From IMG/VR virus record IMGVR_UViG_3300048919_000123, positions 1 to 64,000 of that record: 64,000 nucleotides of DNA; one strand, 5' to 3'. The notes beneath the pieces are model-generated. The model was not told where the DNA came from. It did not search any database and worked only from the letters and a program-made list of their open reading frames with translations. Shown in pieces: positions 18,359-27,697 of the stretch. This DNA comes from a virus. The position numbers and the translations under genes are program-made. Position 1 is the stretch's first letter. Each line of letters opens with the position of its first letter.

Positions 18359-18724
18359 TTAACCCGGGTTGAAGTCTTGGCGGAAAGTGATCTCCAGCAC
18401 TTCGTTGTTGAAGGTGTCCCACGTCAGAGTCAGGGACTCCGGAATGACCTTGTACACCACACCAGTTACCGGGTGTACCCAGGTCACGCTTTCCTTCTTC
18501 AGCTTCGGTTTCAAGTAGTCGTAGGCTTGCCGTCCAACCCCGGTATCCAGTGTGGAATACTTGACCGGGAAGGTCTCCTTGATAGAGTTCAGCCCTACCG
18601 ATTCCCGTGACTCGTAGCCGTCGCCGAGTGTCTGCACATCGACGTTCGCCTCTGGGGTTTGTGAGAACCCCCAGTCCGCTGGCGGGAAGTTCGGCATCGT
18701 CGGAGGTGGAAATGTCCCTGCCAT
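18359..18724 (-). CDS. M: minor tail protein M
   Basis: This 121-aa protein matches lambda gpM in size and in position between the tape measure and L. It is beta-rich with a proline-rich start (FPPPTMPNFPPADWGFS). Its end (TLTWDTFNNEVLEITFRQDF) resembles the family's tail-tube-like fold. It sits at the tail tip between tube and hub. Confidence 0.85.
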   Translation of the reverse strand: MAGTFPPPTMPNFPPADWGFSQTPEANVDVQTLGDGYESRESVGLNSIKETFPVKYSTLDTGVGRQAYDYLKPKLKKESVTWVHPVTGVVYKVIPESLTLTWDTFNNEVLEITFRQDFNPG

Positions 18725-18736
18725 ACAAAATTCCTT

Positions 18737-21700
18737 TTAGGTTCTAGATCTCAGCCAGTTATCCAGCAGACCCTGTGGTCTGATCTGCTCTTGCAGGGTC
18801 GTCAGTACCATGGATTTTGTCACCTGCGCGATTTGCTGGCTGGCTTCTTTTCCATCGCCCGCCGATCCATCGGCGCTGATCTGAATCACCGGGGCCAAAG
18901 TGATCTGGTACACGTTCCCACCGCTGCCGCCTTGGTTCAGTTTAGACGCGCTGTTGCCGCGGCCGGTGACGTGAGCAGGGCCTGTGACCAGCTCGGGGCC
19001 GTATTCGCCCACGATACCGGTTCGGTTATAAGGGATGAAGCCGCCGGTGTCGTACATCGTGGTGCCGCTGCCGCTACTGCTCGACTTGCCGCCGCTGGCA
19101 ACTTCGCCGATGGCCAGTGCAGCCACCAAGCCGGCGTTGGCGTAACCGGTGGCGCGGATGAACGTGGCCAGCGGGATACCCACCACCATCGGGTTACCGG
19201 ACAGGGCCATGGCCTGTGCAGCAGCCAGCTCGGTGTACATGATGATCTGTGCAATGGCGATCGCTTTCTGCGCGATGAACGCGGCCTTCTGGCCGGCCGT
19301 GGCGTCTTCGGCGGCGCTGGCGAACGTGCCGAGGATGTTGGACAGCGACCCCATGGCCGACATCATCGCCATGGTCGCCATCTGCTCGGTGTACTTCGCC
19401 TGGCTTGCGGCGACCGCAGCCTGCTGCTCGCCGGCCGTGCGCTCGATGGCAGATTTCTGATCCTGGTAGGTCTGCTCGATCCGCAACATCTCAGCAGCGT
19501 GCGCTTCGGCGGCCAGCTTCTTGGCGTTCAGCTGCTCCATCTGCACGTCGCGCTCGCGCTGGTTGGCCGCCTGCTGGATCTCGAGGCTGGTCTCCAGTTC
19601 CTTCTGACGCTTGTCGAACTCGCCCAGGCCCTTGGCGCGCTCCACTTCCGTGGACACCCAGTCGGTGAATGGGGAACTGGACGCATCACCAACTTGCAGG
19701 TTGGCTTCAGGCAGACCGGAAGTGGCCTGATCCAGTTGCTTGGTGCGGATCTGGCTGTAGATCCGGTTGAACTCCTGCAGGCTTACCGTGCCTTCGTTCA
19801 GGCCCTTCTGCAGGACAGCCAGATCATTGGCAGCCACGCCGAACGGCGACTGGGCGTAGGAGTCGCGCAGTTTATCCAGTGCAGCTGCCTCCTTGTCCAG
19901 CGCTAGTATGGCCTTGTAGTGGGTCAGGTTCAGCTCGCCGAGGGCTTTGTTTTCCTGATCCATGGTGATGGTGCCGGCCGCGCGCAGGCGCTGCATCGCG
20001 GCGGTGCCTTTCTGCAGTTCCAGCTGGGCAGCGCTCGCCTCGTCGAACTTCTTGGCCAGCGCCGTGTAGGTGCGCAGATCCTCTGCAGCCTGTCGATCAT
20101 CCGTGCGGGTGGCTTTCGCGCCGGCCTTGTCAGACTTGGTCTCCAAGCCCTTGATCTGACCCAGTACCTTCGCCTGTTCCTTGTACAGCTCGGTCACGGT
20201 TTTGACGTCCATGGCCTTGCCGTCGCCCGGGTTCTCGGCGGCTTTGATCTTCGCAGCGATGTCCGCAGCCTGCTTCTGGTATGCGGCCATGTTCTCGGTG
20301 TCGCTGCGGGTTACCGCGGCGGCTGCCTGGCGTGCTTCGACGAGTTTGTTCTCCTCGTCGGTGACCTTCTCCTGAATCTTGGCGCGCTCGGCCTCCAGCT
20401 TGGCGATCCGGTTCACCGAGACTTCTGCCAGCTGCAGGCCCGGGCGCATGTCGGTGTTGCCCGCCGCGATTGCTGCCTCATCCTGCTTGATGAGTTTGGC
20501 CTGCGCAGCTTTGGCTTCGGTGATCTGGTTCTCGATGTCCAGCAATTGCTGGGCGTTCGAGGTCACGTCCTTGTAGACCTTGGCGTCCGCCTCTTTCTTG
20601 GCGTCAGCTTCCAGGCTACTGATCGTCTCGGAGAACGGACGGACATTGCTCTGGGTGCGCAGGAGCTGGCCAGTGCCGAGTTCGACCTGCCGCTGGGCAA
20701 GCGCCTTCTCCTGCTCCAGGCGGCCGACGTCCTGCGCCAGCTTCAGGTTGCTGAAGCCGATGCCGCTGCGGCTCTGGCTCTGTTCCAGTTTGGCCTGGGC
20801 CAGGGTCAGGTCGTTGGTCAACCCGATCAGCTTCTGGATTCGGCGAGCCTGGTAATCGGCCTCGGTCGAGTAATCGTTGGTGGTGGTGCCGAGCTTGGCC
20901 AGCGACTCCTCGGAATCCTTGACCTTCTGGTCATAGGTGCCGACCAGCGAGCGCAAGCTCTCCAGCCGCTTGGTCAGCGGCGCGAGGTTCTCTTCCGATA
21001 CCCCGGCGCCGCGCGCGTTGTTGATCAGCGTGACCTGGCTGGCGATCTGCGAGGACAGATCGGTCGAGCCCTGCTTATCGGCCTTGATCTGCTCTTTCAG
21101 GGCAGCCCGCTGACGCGCCAGCCCGGTCTCCTCGATGGACTGCTTGAGCTGGTCGTAACTGCTCTTGACGTCGTCCACCGAGTCCCGGTGCTTGATCACT
21201 TCCTCATCGGTGTTGGTGCTGAAGACCTCCCAGATCGCCGAGCCGATGCCGTAGATCAGACCCACCCAGCCGAGCGCGCGCATCACCAGCCCGGCAGCGG
21301 CGGCGAACCGCGCCAGCCCTGCGGCGGCGGTGGCCGAGGCAGCGGTCATCGAACCCATGACGCCCACCGACCGGCCGAGGGTGGCGTTGAACATTTCGGT
21401 GTTGGTGCGCGCCACACTGGTGGCCATGCCCATGATCTGGTAGTTCGCCGAGGCACCCTTCAACCGGTCAGCGACCAGGGTCAGCCTCTCGGCCGCGCCC
21501 TTCGCATCGGCGGAGAACGCCGCGAACACCGTGCCGCTGGCGAACTTGTAGGCGACGATACCGGCGACCACACGGGCAAAGGCTTCTGCCGTGGTCTGCG
21601 CCTGCACCAGCAACCGATCAAGGCCGGTGATGTCGGTGCCTTCCTTGTACGGCTCCATCATGTCGAGGACGTATTTGGACATGCGCGCGGTGGCTTCACG

Positions 21701-23890
21701 CAGCTTGCCGTCTAGCGAGCTGAACGCCTGCAGCTGGACTTCCTCAAGGCTCGACAGGAATTCCTTCCAGTCGAACTTCAGGTTGTCGGAGATGATCTTC
21801 TCCATCCGGTCACCGGCACCGGCGACATTCTGGTTCTGCTCAGCGAACTGGTTGTACTGGCTGGCGTTGTCGACCAGACCGGTTACCGCAGACGAAGCGT
21901 AGACGCCCACCAGGTTGGTGATTGCCGCCAGACGCTCAGGGCCTGGCAGGTCTTTGAAGGCGTTGCTCATCTGGTTGATGATGTTGGTCAGCGAGCGGGT
22001 ATTGCCTTCCGCGTCGAGGATATCCAGGCCGTACTTGCTGATGACCTCCGAACCCTTTTTGGTTGGGTTCAGCAGGCTGGTGAACATCCGGCGCAGCGCC
22101 GAGCCCGAGCGGGAGCCCTTGATGCCGGAGTTGGCCATGGTCTCAATGGCCGCGGTGGTGTCCTGAATCGAGAAGCCGGCGGTCTTCGCCGCCGGGCCGG
22201 CGTAACTCAGCGAGTTGGCCAGCTGCTCAATGTCGGCGTTGGAGTTGTTGACCGCAGTCGCCATCAGGTCGACGACACTCTGCAGCTCCTTGGCCTGCAT
22301 GCCGAACGTCATGAGCACGTTGGTCGAGATGTCCGCCGAGCGCGCCATCGACACGTTCGCGAGGTTGGCCAGCTGCAGGGACGGCTTCAGCGCCACCAGC
22401 GCCTGGTTGGCAGACAGGCCAGCCATACCCAGTTGCTGCAGGCCTTCGCCAACTTCCGACGCGGTGAACACCGTGGTCTGACCCAGCGCCCTGACCTGCA
22501 TCTCCAGCGCGCGCGACTGCATCTCGGCGTTGGTCAGCCAGTTGGCGCTGCTGTCGCCGGTGGACATCACGGCGCGGGTGCGGGCCATGGTCGCGTAGAA
22601 CTCGGCGCCGGTCACCACGGAGTCGCGCATCGCAGCCGCGATCCCGTAGGTTGCCGTGGCAGCCAGTACCGTGGCACTGGTGTACATGCCGACGCTGGCG
22701 TGCAGCCCGGTCAGGCCAGCGCGCAACATGGCGGCCGATTGACTGCCCAGCTCCTGCGAGATGTTGACCTTGGACTGCGCGGCGCCGAAGCCCAGCAGGC
22801 TGGTGGTGGACATCGCCAGCAGCTTGTTGTGGCGCTCCTGCTCCGCGATCTGCGTCTTCAGCGCGGTGACGCGCTGGCCGTGAGCAGTTGACGACAGTTG
22901 AGCCTGCGCCTGCAGCCTGACGAGCTGAGCTTCTTCACGCTTGAGCGCAGCGGTCATCTCGTCGACGACTTTTTTCTCGACGGTGGCTTCGGTGATCGCC
23001 CGCTTGCGCGCGGAGATCTGCGCCTGAACCTTGGCGATTTCTTCCTGGCGTCCGCCGCTCAGGCTGGTCAGGGTCTGCCGCAGCTTCTGCAGCTGTAGAT
23101 CCTCCCGGCTGGCCTCAGTAATCTCGGCCTTGCGCGCGGCGATCAGTTGCTGAACCTTGGTGATCTCTTCCTGCTGTCCGCCGGTGAGACCAGCCAGCGT
23201 CTTCTGCAGGGTGCGCAGCTGCGTGTCGAGCCGGAACTCTTCGGTGATCTGGCTGCGACGGTGGGCGATGTACGCCTCCGTCATCACGTTGGCCTTGCCC
23301 TGCTCGTTGGACATGCTGGCCAGGGTCAGCACCAGCTTGTCACCGGTGATGCGCAAGCGCTGGTCTACCGTGGCCAGGTTCTGTTTGTGAGCGAGGTTGG
23401 CTTTGAGGTTGGCGTTGGTCTTGCCGACCTCAGTGTCGGTGGCAGCGATCGCAGCGCGCAGGTAGCCGTTCTCGGCCGTCAGCTTATTGGTCAGCTGCAG
23501 GGTCTTCTGCTGCCAGGCGTTGTAGGTGTTCTTGCTGGCGGTGTCGTTCAGCAGACGCCCCAGCTCGGCCAGCTCACCGTTGTACGCTTTGGCTTGCACG
23601 GTGGCTTTGAGGTTATTGGCTGCAAGCCCGGACATCATCAGGTTGACGTTGTCCCGCACGGTCTGCATGGTTTTGCCGAGCTTCTCGGCATCGGCACCCG
23701 CATCGACCAGAATTTTTTCCAGCTTGTCGTACTCGGCATTCATCGAGGACAACAACTTGGTGGAAGCCGAAGTGGATTTTCCGGACTTGGCTTCAAGGGC
23801 GTCGAGCGACTTACCCATGTTCGCCAGGCGGATCTGGAACTGCGCCAGCTGGCTCAGTGATTCGGAGAAATCCACTTCAAACTGAGCCAT
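18737..23890 (-). CDS. H: tail tape measure protein H
   Basis: This 1717-aa protein sets tail length and is ejected with the DNA. It is coiled coil from the start to about residue 370, with repeats of the type REDLQLQKLRQTLTSLSGGRQEEI. A core with TAPE-measure sequence follows (AEVGEGLQQLGMAGL..., about 450-720), then hydrophobic segments near 860, more coiled coil, and a hydrophobic region near 1600. At lambda-like proportions the length predicts a tail of roughly 250 nm, an inference only. Confidence 0.93.
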   Translation of the reverse strand: MAQFEVDFSESLSQLAQFQIRLANMGKSLDALEAKSGKSTSASTKLLSSMNAEYDKLEKILVDAGADAEKLGKTMQTVRDNVNLMMSGLAANNLKATVQAKAYNGELAELGRLLNDTASKNTYNAWQQKTLQLTNKLTAENGYLRAAIAATDTEVGKTNANLKANLAHKQNLATVDQRLRITGDKLVLTLASMSNEQGKANVMTEAYIAHRRSQITEEFRLDTQLRTLQKTLAGLTGGQQEEITKVQQLIAARKAEITEASREDLQLQKLRQTLTSLSGGRQEEIAKVQAQISARKRAITEATVEKKVVDEMTAALKREEAQLVRLQAQAQLSSTAHGQRVTALKTQIAEQERHNKLLAMSTTSLLGFGAAQSKVNISQELGSQSAAMLRAGLTGLHASVGMYTSATVLAATATYGIAAAMRDSVVTGAEFYATMARTRAVMSTGDSSANWLTNAEMQSRALEMQVRALGQTTVFTASEVGEGLQQLGMAGLSANQALVALKPSLQLANLANVSMARSADISTNVLMTFGMQAKELQSVVDLMATAVNNSNADIEQLANSLSYAGPAAKTAGFSIQDTTAAIETMANSGIKGSRSGSALRRMFTSLLNPTKKGSEVISKYGLDILDAEGNTRSLTNIINQMSNAFKDLPGPERLAAITNLVGVYASSAVTGLVDNASQYNQFAEQNQNVAGAGDRMEKIISDNLKFDWKEFLSSLEEVQLQAFSSLDGKLREATARMSKYVLDMMEPYKEGTDITGLDRLLVQAQTTAEAFARVVAGIVAYKFASGTVFAAFSADAKGAAERLTLVADRLKGASANYQIMGMATSVARTNTEMFNATLGRSVGVMGSMTAASATAAAGLARFAAAAGLVMRALGWVGLIYGIGSAIWEVFSTNTDEEVIKHRDSVDDVKSSYDQLKQSIEETGLARQRAALKEQIKADKQGSTDLSSQIASQVTLINNARGAGVSEENLAPLTKRLESLRSLVGTYDQKVKDSEESLAKLGTTTNDYSTEADYQARRIQKLIGLTNDLTLAQAKLEQSQSRSGIGFSNLKLAQDVGRLEQEKALAQRQVELGTGQLLRTQSNVRPFSETISSLEADAKKEADAKVYKDVTSNAQQLLDIENQITEAKAAQAKLIKQDEAAIAAGNTDMRPGLQLAEVSVNRIAKLEAERAKIQEKVTDEENKLVEARQAAAAVTRSDTENMAAYQKQAADIAAKIKAAENPGDGKAMDVKTVTELYKEQAKVLGQIKGLETKSDKAGAKATRTDDRQAAEDLRTYTALAKKFDEASAAQLELQKGTAAMQRLRAAGTITMDQENKALGELNLTHYKAILALDKEAAALDKLRDSYAQSPFGVAANDLAVLQKGLNEGTVSLQEFNRIYSQIRTKQLDQATSGLPEANLQVGDASSSPFTDWVSTEVERAKGLGEFDKRQKELETSLEIQQAANQRERDVQMEQLNAKKLAAEAHAAEMLRIEQTYQDQKSAIERTAGEQQAAVAASQAKYTEQMATMAMMSAMGSLSNILGTFASAAEDATAGQKAAFIAQKAIAIAQIIMYTELAAAQAMALSGNPMVVGIPLATFIRATGYANAGLVAALAIGEVASGGKSSSSGSGTTMYDTGGFIPYNRTGIVGEYGPELVTGPAHVTGRGNSASKLNQGGSGGNVYQITLAPVIQISADGSAGDGKEASQQIAQVTKSMVLTTLQEQIRPQGLLDNWLRSRT

Positions 23891-24271
23891 TTATTTCTTC
23901 CTTGGGCGGGGCTTCCGTTTCGTATCTTCCAGGGCTTTACGATCAGCCTCGGACTTCGTGAACTGATCATACAGGATGGCGTTGTCTGTTTCCTCCATTG
24001 TCAAGTAAAACAAGTCCAGCTGGGAGGGATGAAGGCGCAGCACCCTTTCGGCGAAGTCGGCCATTTCCTGATAATTCAGCGGCTGCATTCCATGCTCGCC
24101 GAACTGCCGCCTGCGGTGCAGACGGAAGAAGGACTCTGGCAGCCACCGGTGTATGGGGAGAGGTTCTTTGTACTCGGCAAGCTTGGGGTGAGCCTTGCCG
24201 AATCGCTTCTCCAGCGCCTTGAAGGCGCGGATACCCTTCTCCCCGTACTGAATCAGGAAACGGCAGAATCC
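23891..24271 (-). CDS. T extension of the G-T tail assembly chaperone (-1 frameshift product)
   Basis: This frame is open from 24295 to the stop at 23891 and has no good start of its own. A -1 shift near the end of G would give a fusion of about 267 aa. The T part reads GFCRFLIQYGEKGIRAFKAL, then LHPSQLDLFYLTMEETDNAI, and ends in a basic tail KRKPRPRKK, as expected for the domain that recruits the tube protein to the tape measure. A shorter reading from an ATG at 24088 (65 aa) is possible but lacks a clear ribosome site. Confidence 0.7.
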   Translation of the reverse strand, partial: GFCRFLIQYGEKGIRAFKALEKRFGKAHPKLAEYKEPLPIHRWLPESFFRLHRRRQFGEHGMQPLNYQEMADFAERVLRLHPSQLDLFYLTMEETDNAILYDQFTKSEADRKALEDTKRKPRPRKK

Positions 24272-24693
24272 TTTACCGTCGTGGCCACTTCGTGGTCAGC
24301 CGAAGCCAGGTAGTAATAGTGGTTGTTGCTGTAGTTTTCCAGCCAGGCAGCAAGTTCGGCATACAGCGGATTGAGCAGCAGCTTGGTGCCGATCTCAGGG
24401 GTGTAGGCGATCTCCCCTTGGCCTTTCTCACCGACGTTGCGCCAGTTCAGCAGAATGTGCTCGCAGAACGCGATGGTGTGGATTTCCTGCATCTTGGCCA
24501 CGCCTTCCACGGTGATCAGACCGTGGTCGTCCTTGGCATCGATTACTTCTTTGTTCTGGGTGTAGAGCTCGCCCAGGCGGGCTTGGAACGCAGGGCCTTT
24601 ACGGGCCAGCAGAAATTCGCCGCCCATGTAGTTCGCCCAGACGCCGCCTTGAGCAAGTTTTGGGTCGACTGCGATAGAAGAGAGAATGAGCAT
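24253..24693 (-). CDS. G: tail assembly chaperone G
   Basis: This 146-aa mostly helical protein lies between the tail tube gene and the tape measure, the fixed place of lambda gpG. It ends in TTVKDSAVS just after the candidate slip site. It coats the tape measure during tail assembly and is absent from the finished tail. Its sequence is not similar enough to name by motif; the call rests on order and on the downstream -1 frame. Confidence 0.75.
   Translation of the reverse strand: MLILSSIAVDPKLAQGGVWANYMGGEFLLARKGPAFQARLGELYTQNKEVIDAKDDHGLITVEGVAKMQEIHTIAFCEHILLNWRNVGEKGQGEIAYTPEIGTKLLLNPLYAELAAWLENYSNNHYYYLASADHEVATTVKDSAVS
24271..24277 (-). other. candidate -1 slippery site GGTAAAG
   Basis: In the G frame the codons GTA-AAG are preceded by G, giving GGTAAAG on the minus strand. 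Lambda uses GGGAAAG at the same place. The A-site AAG can re-pair as AAA after a -1 slip; the P-site re-pairing is weaker than in lambda. The site lies 6 codons before the G stop and inside the open T frame. Confidence 0.5.
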
Positions 24694-24727
24694 TTGGGTC
24701 GTCCTTGGGTGGAATGTTCGGTAACTA

Positions 24728-24757
24728 GCGGCGTTACTCTAGCAAGAGCAACGCCGC
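24728..24757 (-). other. hairpin between tail tube and chaperone genes
   Basis: GCGGCGTT pairs with AACGCCGC around an inner CTCT-AGCA-AGAG stem. It lies in the 82-base gap after the tail tube gene. A partial terminator or RNA end that keeps tube protein in excess over chaperones would fit; there is no T-run. Confidence 0.55.
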
Positions 24758-24775
24758 AAGTCACGACCCAAGGTC

Positions 24776-25825
24776 TTACGGGGTTGGGAGGTAGGTGATC
24801 GCCAGAACGCAAGGAACGTCGACGTTGGTGCCGATAGTGACCTTGCCAGCTTCCGCCACCAGAGTCATGGCCGACTTGTAGTCAGCGTTCTCGCCTTCGG
24901 CGTTGTTGGTCGGGGCCTGCGCCATCAGGTTCGGCATCTGGATGGTGAAGGTGCCTTCAACCGTCGAGATGGTGGCCTTCAGGCTCACACGCTTGTTGGT
25001 CATGTGAGTGTCGAGCACGGTCTGGTCGTAGTAGTAGATCTCGCCAGAGAACTGCACAGCGACCTTGCCCACGCCGATACCGGCCGCGAACTCGTGACCC
25101 AGACCGGACTGCTCACGGACGTTGTTCTGGATCTGCAGCGAGGCATCGCTCCAGGTAACTTCCAGCAGGTCGTCGTCAGCGTTGCGGATCTCGATGTTGG
25201 CCAGGTTGTTCGAGCTGTCAGCGATCTCGTAGTTGGCCGGAACCGCTTTCGAGATGGCCACCGAGCCACCCAGGCCATCAACACCGGCAATCGCGTTGCC
25301 GTAGTCGGCGTTGGCCGACATGGTGTTCGATTCCATGGTGATCAGCTCGCCGTCACCGAACTGGATGGTGGCGTCGTTGATCAGGGTGCCGAAGTACCAC
25401 TCATGGTCGAGGCGATCGGTAGACGCGGTGCCCTGGCGGACAGTCTTCTCGATCACCATGTACTGCTTCAGCTCACCGTCGGTGATGAACTTGCCGAGCA
25501 GTGGATCGGTGTTGTCGACGTCCTTCCAGGTGTTCATCATCGCGACCTGCAGCAGGTCGAGGATCCAGTTGGTCGCGCCGAACTCGACAGTGATCGCACC
25601 GTTGGCGCTGCCCTTGGTGTTCTTCGAGCCGGAAGTGCGACGGTCACCGCGAATCGCAGTCGAGCTTTTCGGCTCTTTCTGCATCGCGAAACCTTCGGTT
25701 GTGAACGGGAGCAACTTCATCGGCACCCGGGAGGCGCCAACGAAATCAGATTTGCTGTCCAGGTTGCTGAGGGCATATGCCACCGACACCGAGGAACTAT
25801 CGTTAAAACTCCGAACTTGTGGCAT
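24776..25825 (-). CDS. V: major tail tube protein V
   Basis: This 349-aa beta-rich protein builds the tail tube. The N-terminal part (SFVGASRVPMKLLPFTTEGF-like pattern, then STAIRGDRR) matches a common phage tube family with two related halves. I chose the ATG at 25825, 8 bases after a GGAG site, rather than the TTG three codons earlier. It follows the tail terminator gene, as in lambda. Confidence 0.85.
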   Translation of the reverse strand: MPQVRSFNDSSSVSVAYALSNLDSKSDFVGASRVPMKLLPFTTEGFAMQKEPKSSTAIRGDRRTSGSKNTKGSANGAITVEFGATNWILDLLQVAMMNTWKDVDNTDPLLGKFITDGELKQYMVIEKTVRQGTASTDRLDHEWYFGTLINDATIQFGDGELITMESNTMSANADYGNAIAGVDGLGGSVAISKAVPANYEIADSSNNLANIEIRNADDDLLEVTWSDASLQIQNNVREQSGLGHEFAAGIGVGKVAVQFSGEIYYYDQTVLDTHMTNKRVSLKATISTVEGTFTIQMPNLMAQAPTNNAEGENADYKSAMTLVAEAGKVTIGTNVDVPCVLAITYLPTP

Positions 25826-25830
25826 AGCCG

Positions 25831-26283
25831 TCAACTCCTTTGGACGTAAATTTCGAACTCAATGTTGATCACCCCACCATAGGCGGTGAATCCATGCAAC
25901 GGCACCGGATCGGTAGGGGTGAACGTTCGGAATCGGATTCCGTTGACCGTCGCGTCCTGAAACCAATCGGCTACAGCCTCCACCTTGCGCCCGTACTTTA
26001 CCTTGTCCCGCGGGGATTTGGTAAACAGCGAGATGTCCAGACTGCCTGTGACCCTACGCGGCGCCACCTGTGTCGGGCCGGCGCGGCGCGTGCGGTCAAT
26101 GTCCAGCTCGAACAGCCAGAAGTCTTCGTTCTGTTCCAGCAGCACACCTGCGTCGTTAACGCTGACGTCCAGCCCTTCGACAAAGTCGTAACCGAACAGC
26201 ATGTCCGGAGTGACCTTGGTCAGCAGGTAGTCCCTCACCCGGACATCAAGATCGGTCAGCGATGACAGCATAAAGTCGCTCAT
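25831..26283 (-). CDS. tail terminator protein (U-like)
   Basis: This 150-aa protein has the size, the alpha/beta composition and the position just before the tube gene expected of lambda gpU, which caps the growing tail. It carries SLTDLDVRVRDYLL at the start and a beta-rich end (GVINIEFEIYVQR). Assignment is mostly by order. It is coupled to the previous gene by ATGA. Confidence 0.7.
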   Translation of the reverse strand: MSDFMLSSLTDLDVRVRDYLLTKVTPDMLFGYDFVEGLDVSVNDAGVLLEQNEDFWLFELDIDRTRRAGPTQVAPRRVTGSLDISLFTKSPRDKVKYGRKVEAVADWFQDATVNGIRFRTFTPTDPVPLHGFTAYGGVINIEFEIYVQRS

Positions 26284-26786
26284 CGGTAGCTCTTCCTTAC
26301 CTGGCCTGCGGTAATCCTGTTTTGAAAGATTCGCCGAACCTCTTCCACCGCGGCTTTACCTGCCTCCTCGATGTTGGCGTTCTCGCCGTACTCGCTACCC
26401 GGGTCGATGGCGTTGAAGAAGTAGAAGACCGTCTCTGGAGTTCGGCCAGCCACCAACTTTTCCACCACCTCTCGCAATTCCTTGTCCCGCACAAACCGCT
26501 CGGTCAGCCTGGCATTCTTGCCCGCGTCACGGCGCCGACCTACCGGCGGCACACCCGGCCGGGTCGAGGTTTCCCTCAGATCCCGCAGTGTGCCGTAGCG
26601 CCGTGACGCCGGCCGGCTTCTGCCCTTTGCCGCCACCTGCCAGTGCACCGCGGCGTTGGAGGAGTCATGCTTGGTCACCTGCAGCGCCATCACCAGACCC
26701 GCCATAACCGCCTGGCGTATGGCCCGGCTGAACAGCGCACCCAGATCAACACTGAGTTCGTCCGCCTGCTTGGCGAACTTGCCCAT
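26280..26786 (-). CDS. tail completion protein (Z / HK97 gp10-like)
   Basis: This 168-aa basic protein (AKQADELSVDLGALFSRAIRQAV at the start) resembles the HK97 gp10/lambda Z class, which finishes the tail so that it can join the head. It has an arginine-rich central loop (GVPPVGRRRDAGK). I chose the ATG at 26786, within the preceding stop (TGATG), over a GTG one codon upstream. Confidence 0.7.
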   Translation of the reverse strand: MGKFAKQADELSVDLGALFSRAIRQAVMAGLVMALQVTKHDSSNAAVHWQVAAKGRSRPASRRYGTLRDLRETSTRPGVPPVGRRRDAGKNARLTERFVRDKELREVVEKLVAGRTPETVFYFFNAIDPGSEYGENANIEEAGKAAVEEVRRIFQNRITAGQVRKSYR

Positions 26787-27697
26787 CACGCCACCCTCAG
26801 GGTGTACTGCCGTGTGCCTGATTGCGTGGCCACCGATTTCACCTGACGCTTCAACCCGTTCAGCTCCAGCCAGACGTCCTTACCGGTGATGTCAATGCCG
26901 AAGGGCAGGTGCTCTGCCTCGAAATACACAGTCCGGTACGACTGAGTGTCCGTGGCCCAGAGGGCAGCGTCGGTCGACTTCTCCATGACCCCTGTGACGT
27001 TGTAGCTGACCTCACCGCCTTCCCATTGGTGCGTGGTGTTGTTCATCGTCCGCTTGCTGCCGACGTGCAACACGAAGTCGCTGCGATAGTCGCCCTCGTG
27101 GTCAATACGCAGGGCAAAGAATCCGGAGTCGGCGAACGTATCCAGCACGCGGTACTTCACGTTGTGCAGGGTGATGAAGTCCCATTCTTGCGGCTGCACA
27201 TTCAACGGCAGGTAGGCGTTGTAGCGCTCGATCCGCAGATCCGTGGTCTCGACTTCGTCGGTGCTGCTGAGGAACTCAGTGTCGATGTAGCTTTTGGCAA
27301 AGACCGTGTCGACCAGCCAGCCAGGATTCTCCGGCGGGCCCTGCACGACCTTGCGAGTAATTGTGGCCAGCCCAGAGCTTCCACCGGGCAGATCCGTTAC
27401 CAGTTGCAGGATGGTCAGGCCAAGGTATTCCTTGCCGTGCCTAGCGTCCTTTCGGGTGGTGCCGAGGATGTAGACGTCGTGCGTGCCCGGGTGCCGAAAC
27501 GTCAGGCTCTCCGGGAACACCACGTTGCTGTCGGTGAACAACATCCGACGGCGAGTTGGTTTGTTGAAGTTGCTGAGGAAGCGATCGGTCAAATCGATAC
27601 GGCCAACGAACGAATCCGGCACCCAGGTCTCCGTCAGCGGATCCCAGGCTTCCATTTTCTCGTCGGCGTATTTCAGCGCGATCTTCTTCAGCTTCAT
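26786..27697 (-). CDS. structural protein of the head-tail region, unknown
   Basis: This 303-aa protein is not recognised. It is beta-rich and soluble, without membrane segments, and stands between the connector-like and the tail completion genes, coupled by ATGA at both ends. The position suggests a head-closure or neck protein. It is larger than usual head-tail stoppers, so it may be a fusion of two domains (boundary near residue 130). Confidence 0.6.
   Translation of the reverse strand: MKLKKIALKYADEKMEAWDPLTETWVPDSFVGRIDLTDRFLSNFNKPTRRRMLFTDSNVVFPESLTFRHPGTHDVYILGTTRKDARHGKEYLGLTILQLVTDLPGGSSGLATITRKVVQGPPENPGWLVDTVFAKSYIDTEFLSSTDEVETTDLRIERYNAYLPLNVQPQEWDFITLHNVKYRVLDTFADSGFFALRIDHEGDYRSDFVLHVGSKRTMNNTTHQWEGGEVSYNVTGVMEKSTDAALWATDTQSYRTVYFEAEHLPFGIDITGKDVWLELNGLKRQVKSVATQSGTRQYTLRVA

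Noticed and set aside
19919-21715. 598-aa open frame on the plus strand
   Set aside because: Antisense to the tape measure gene, with biased low-complexity composition; the minus-strand frame is the real one.
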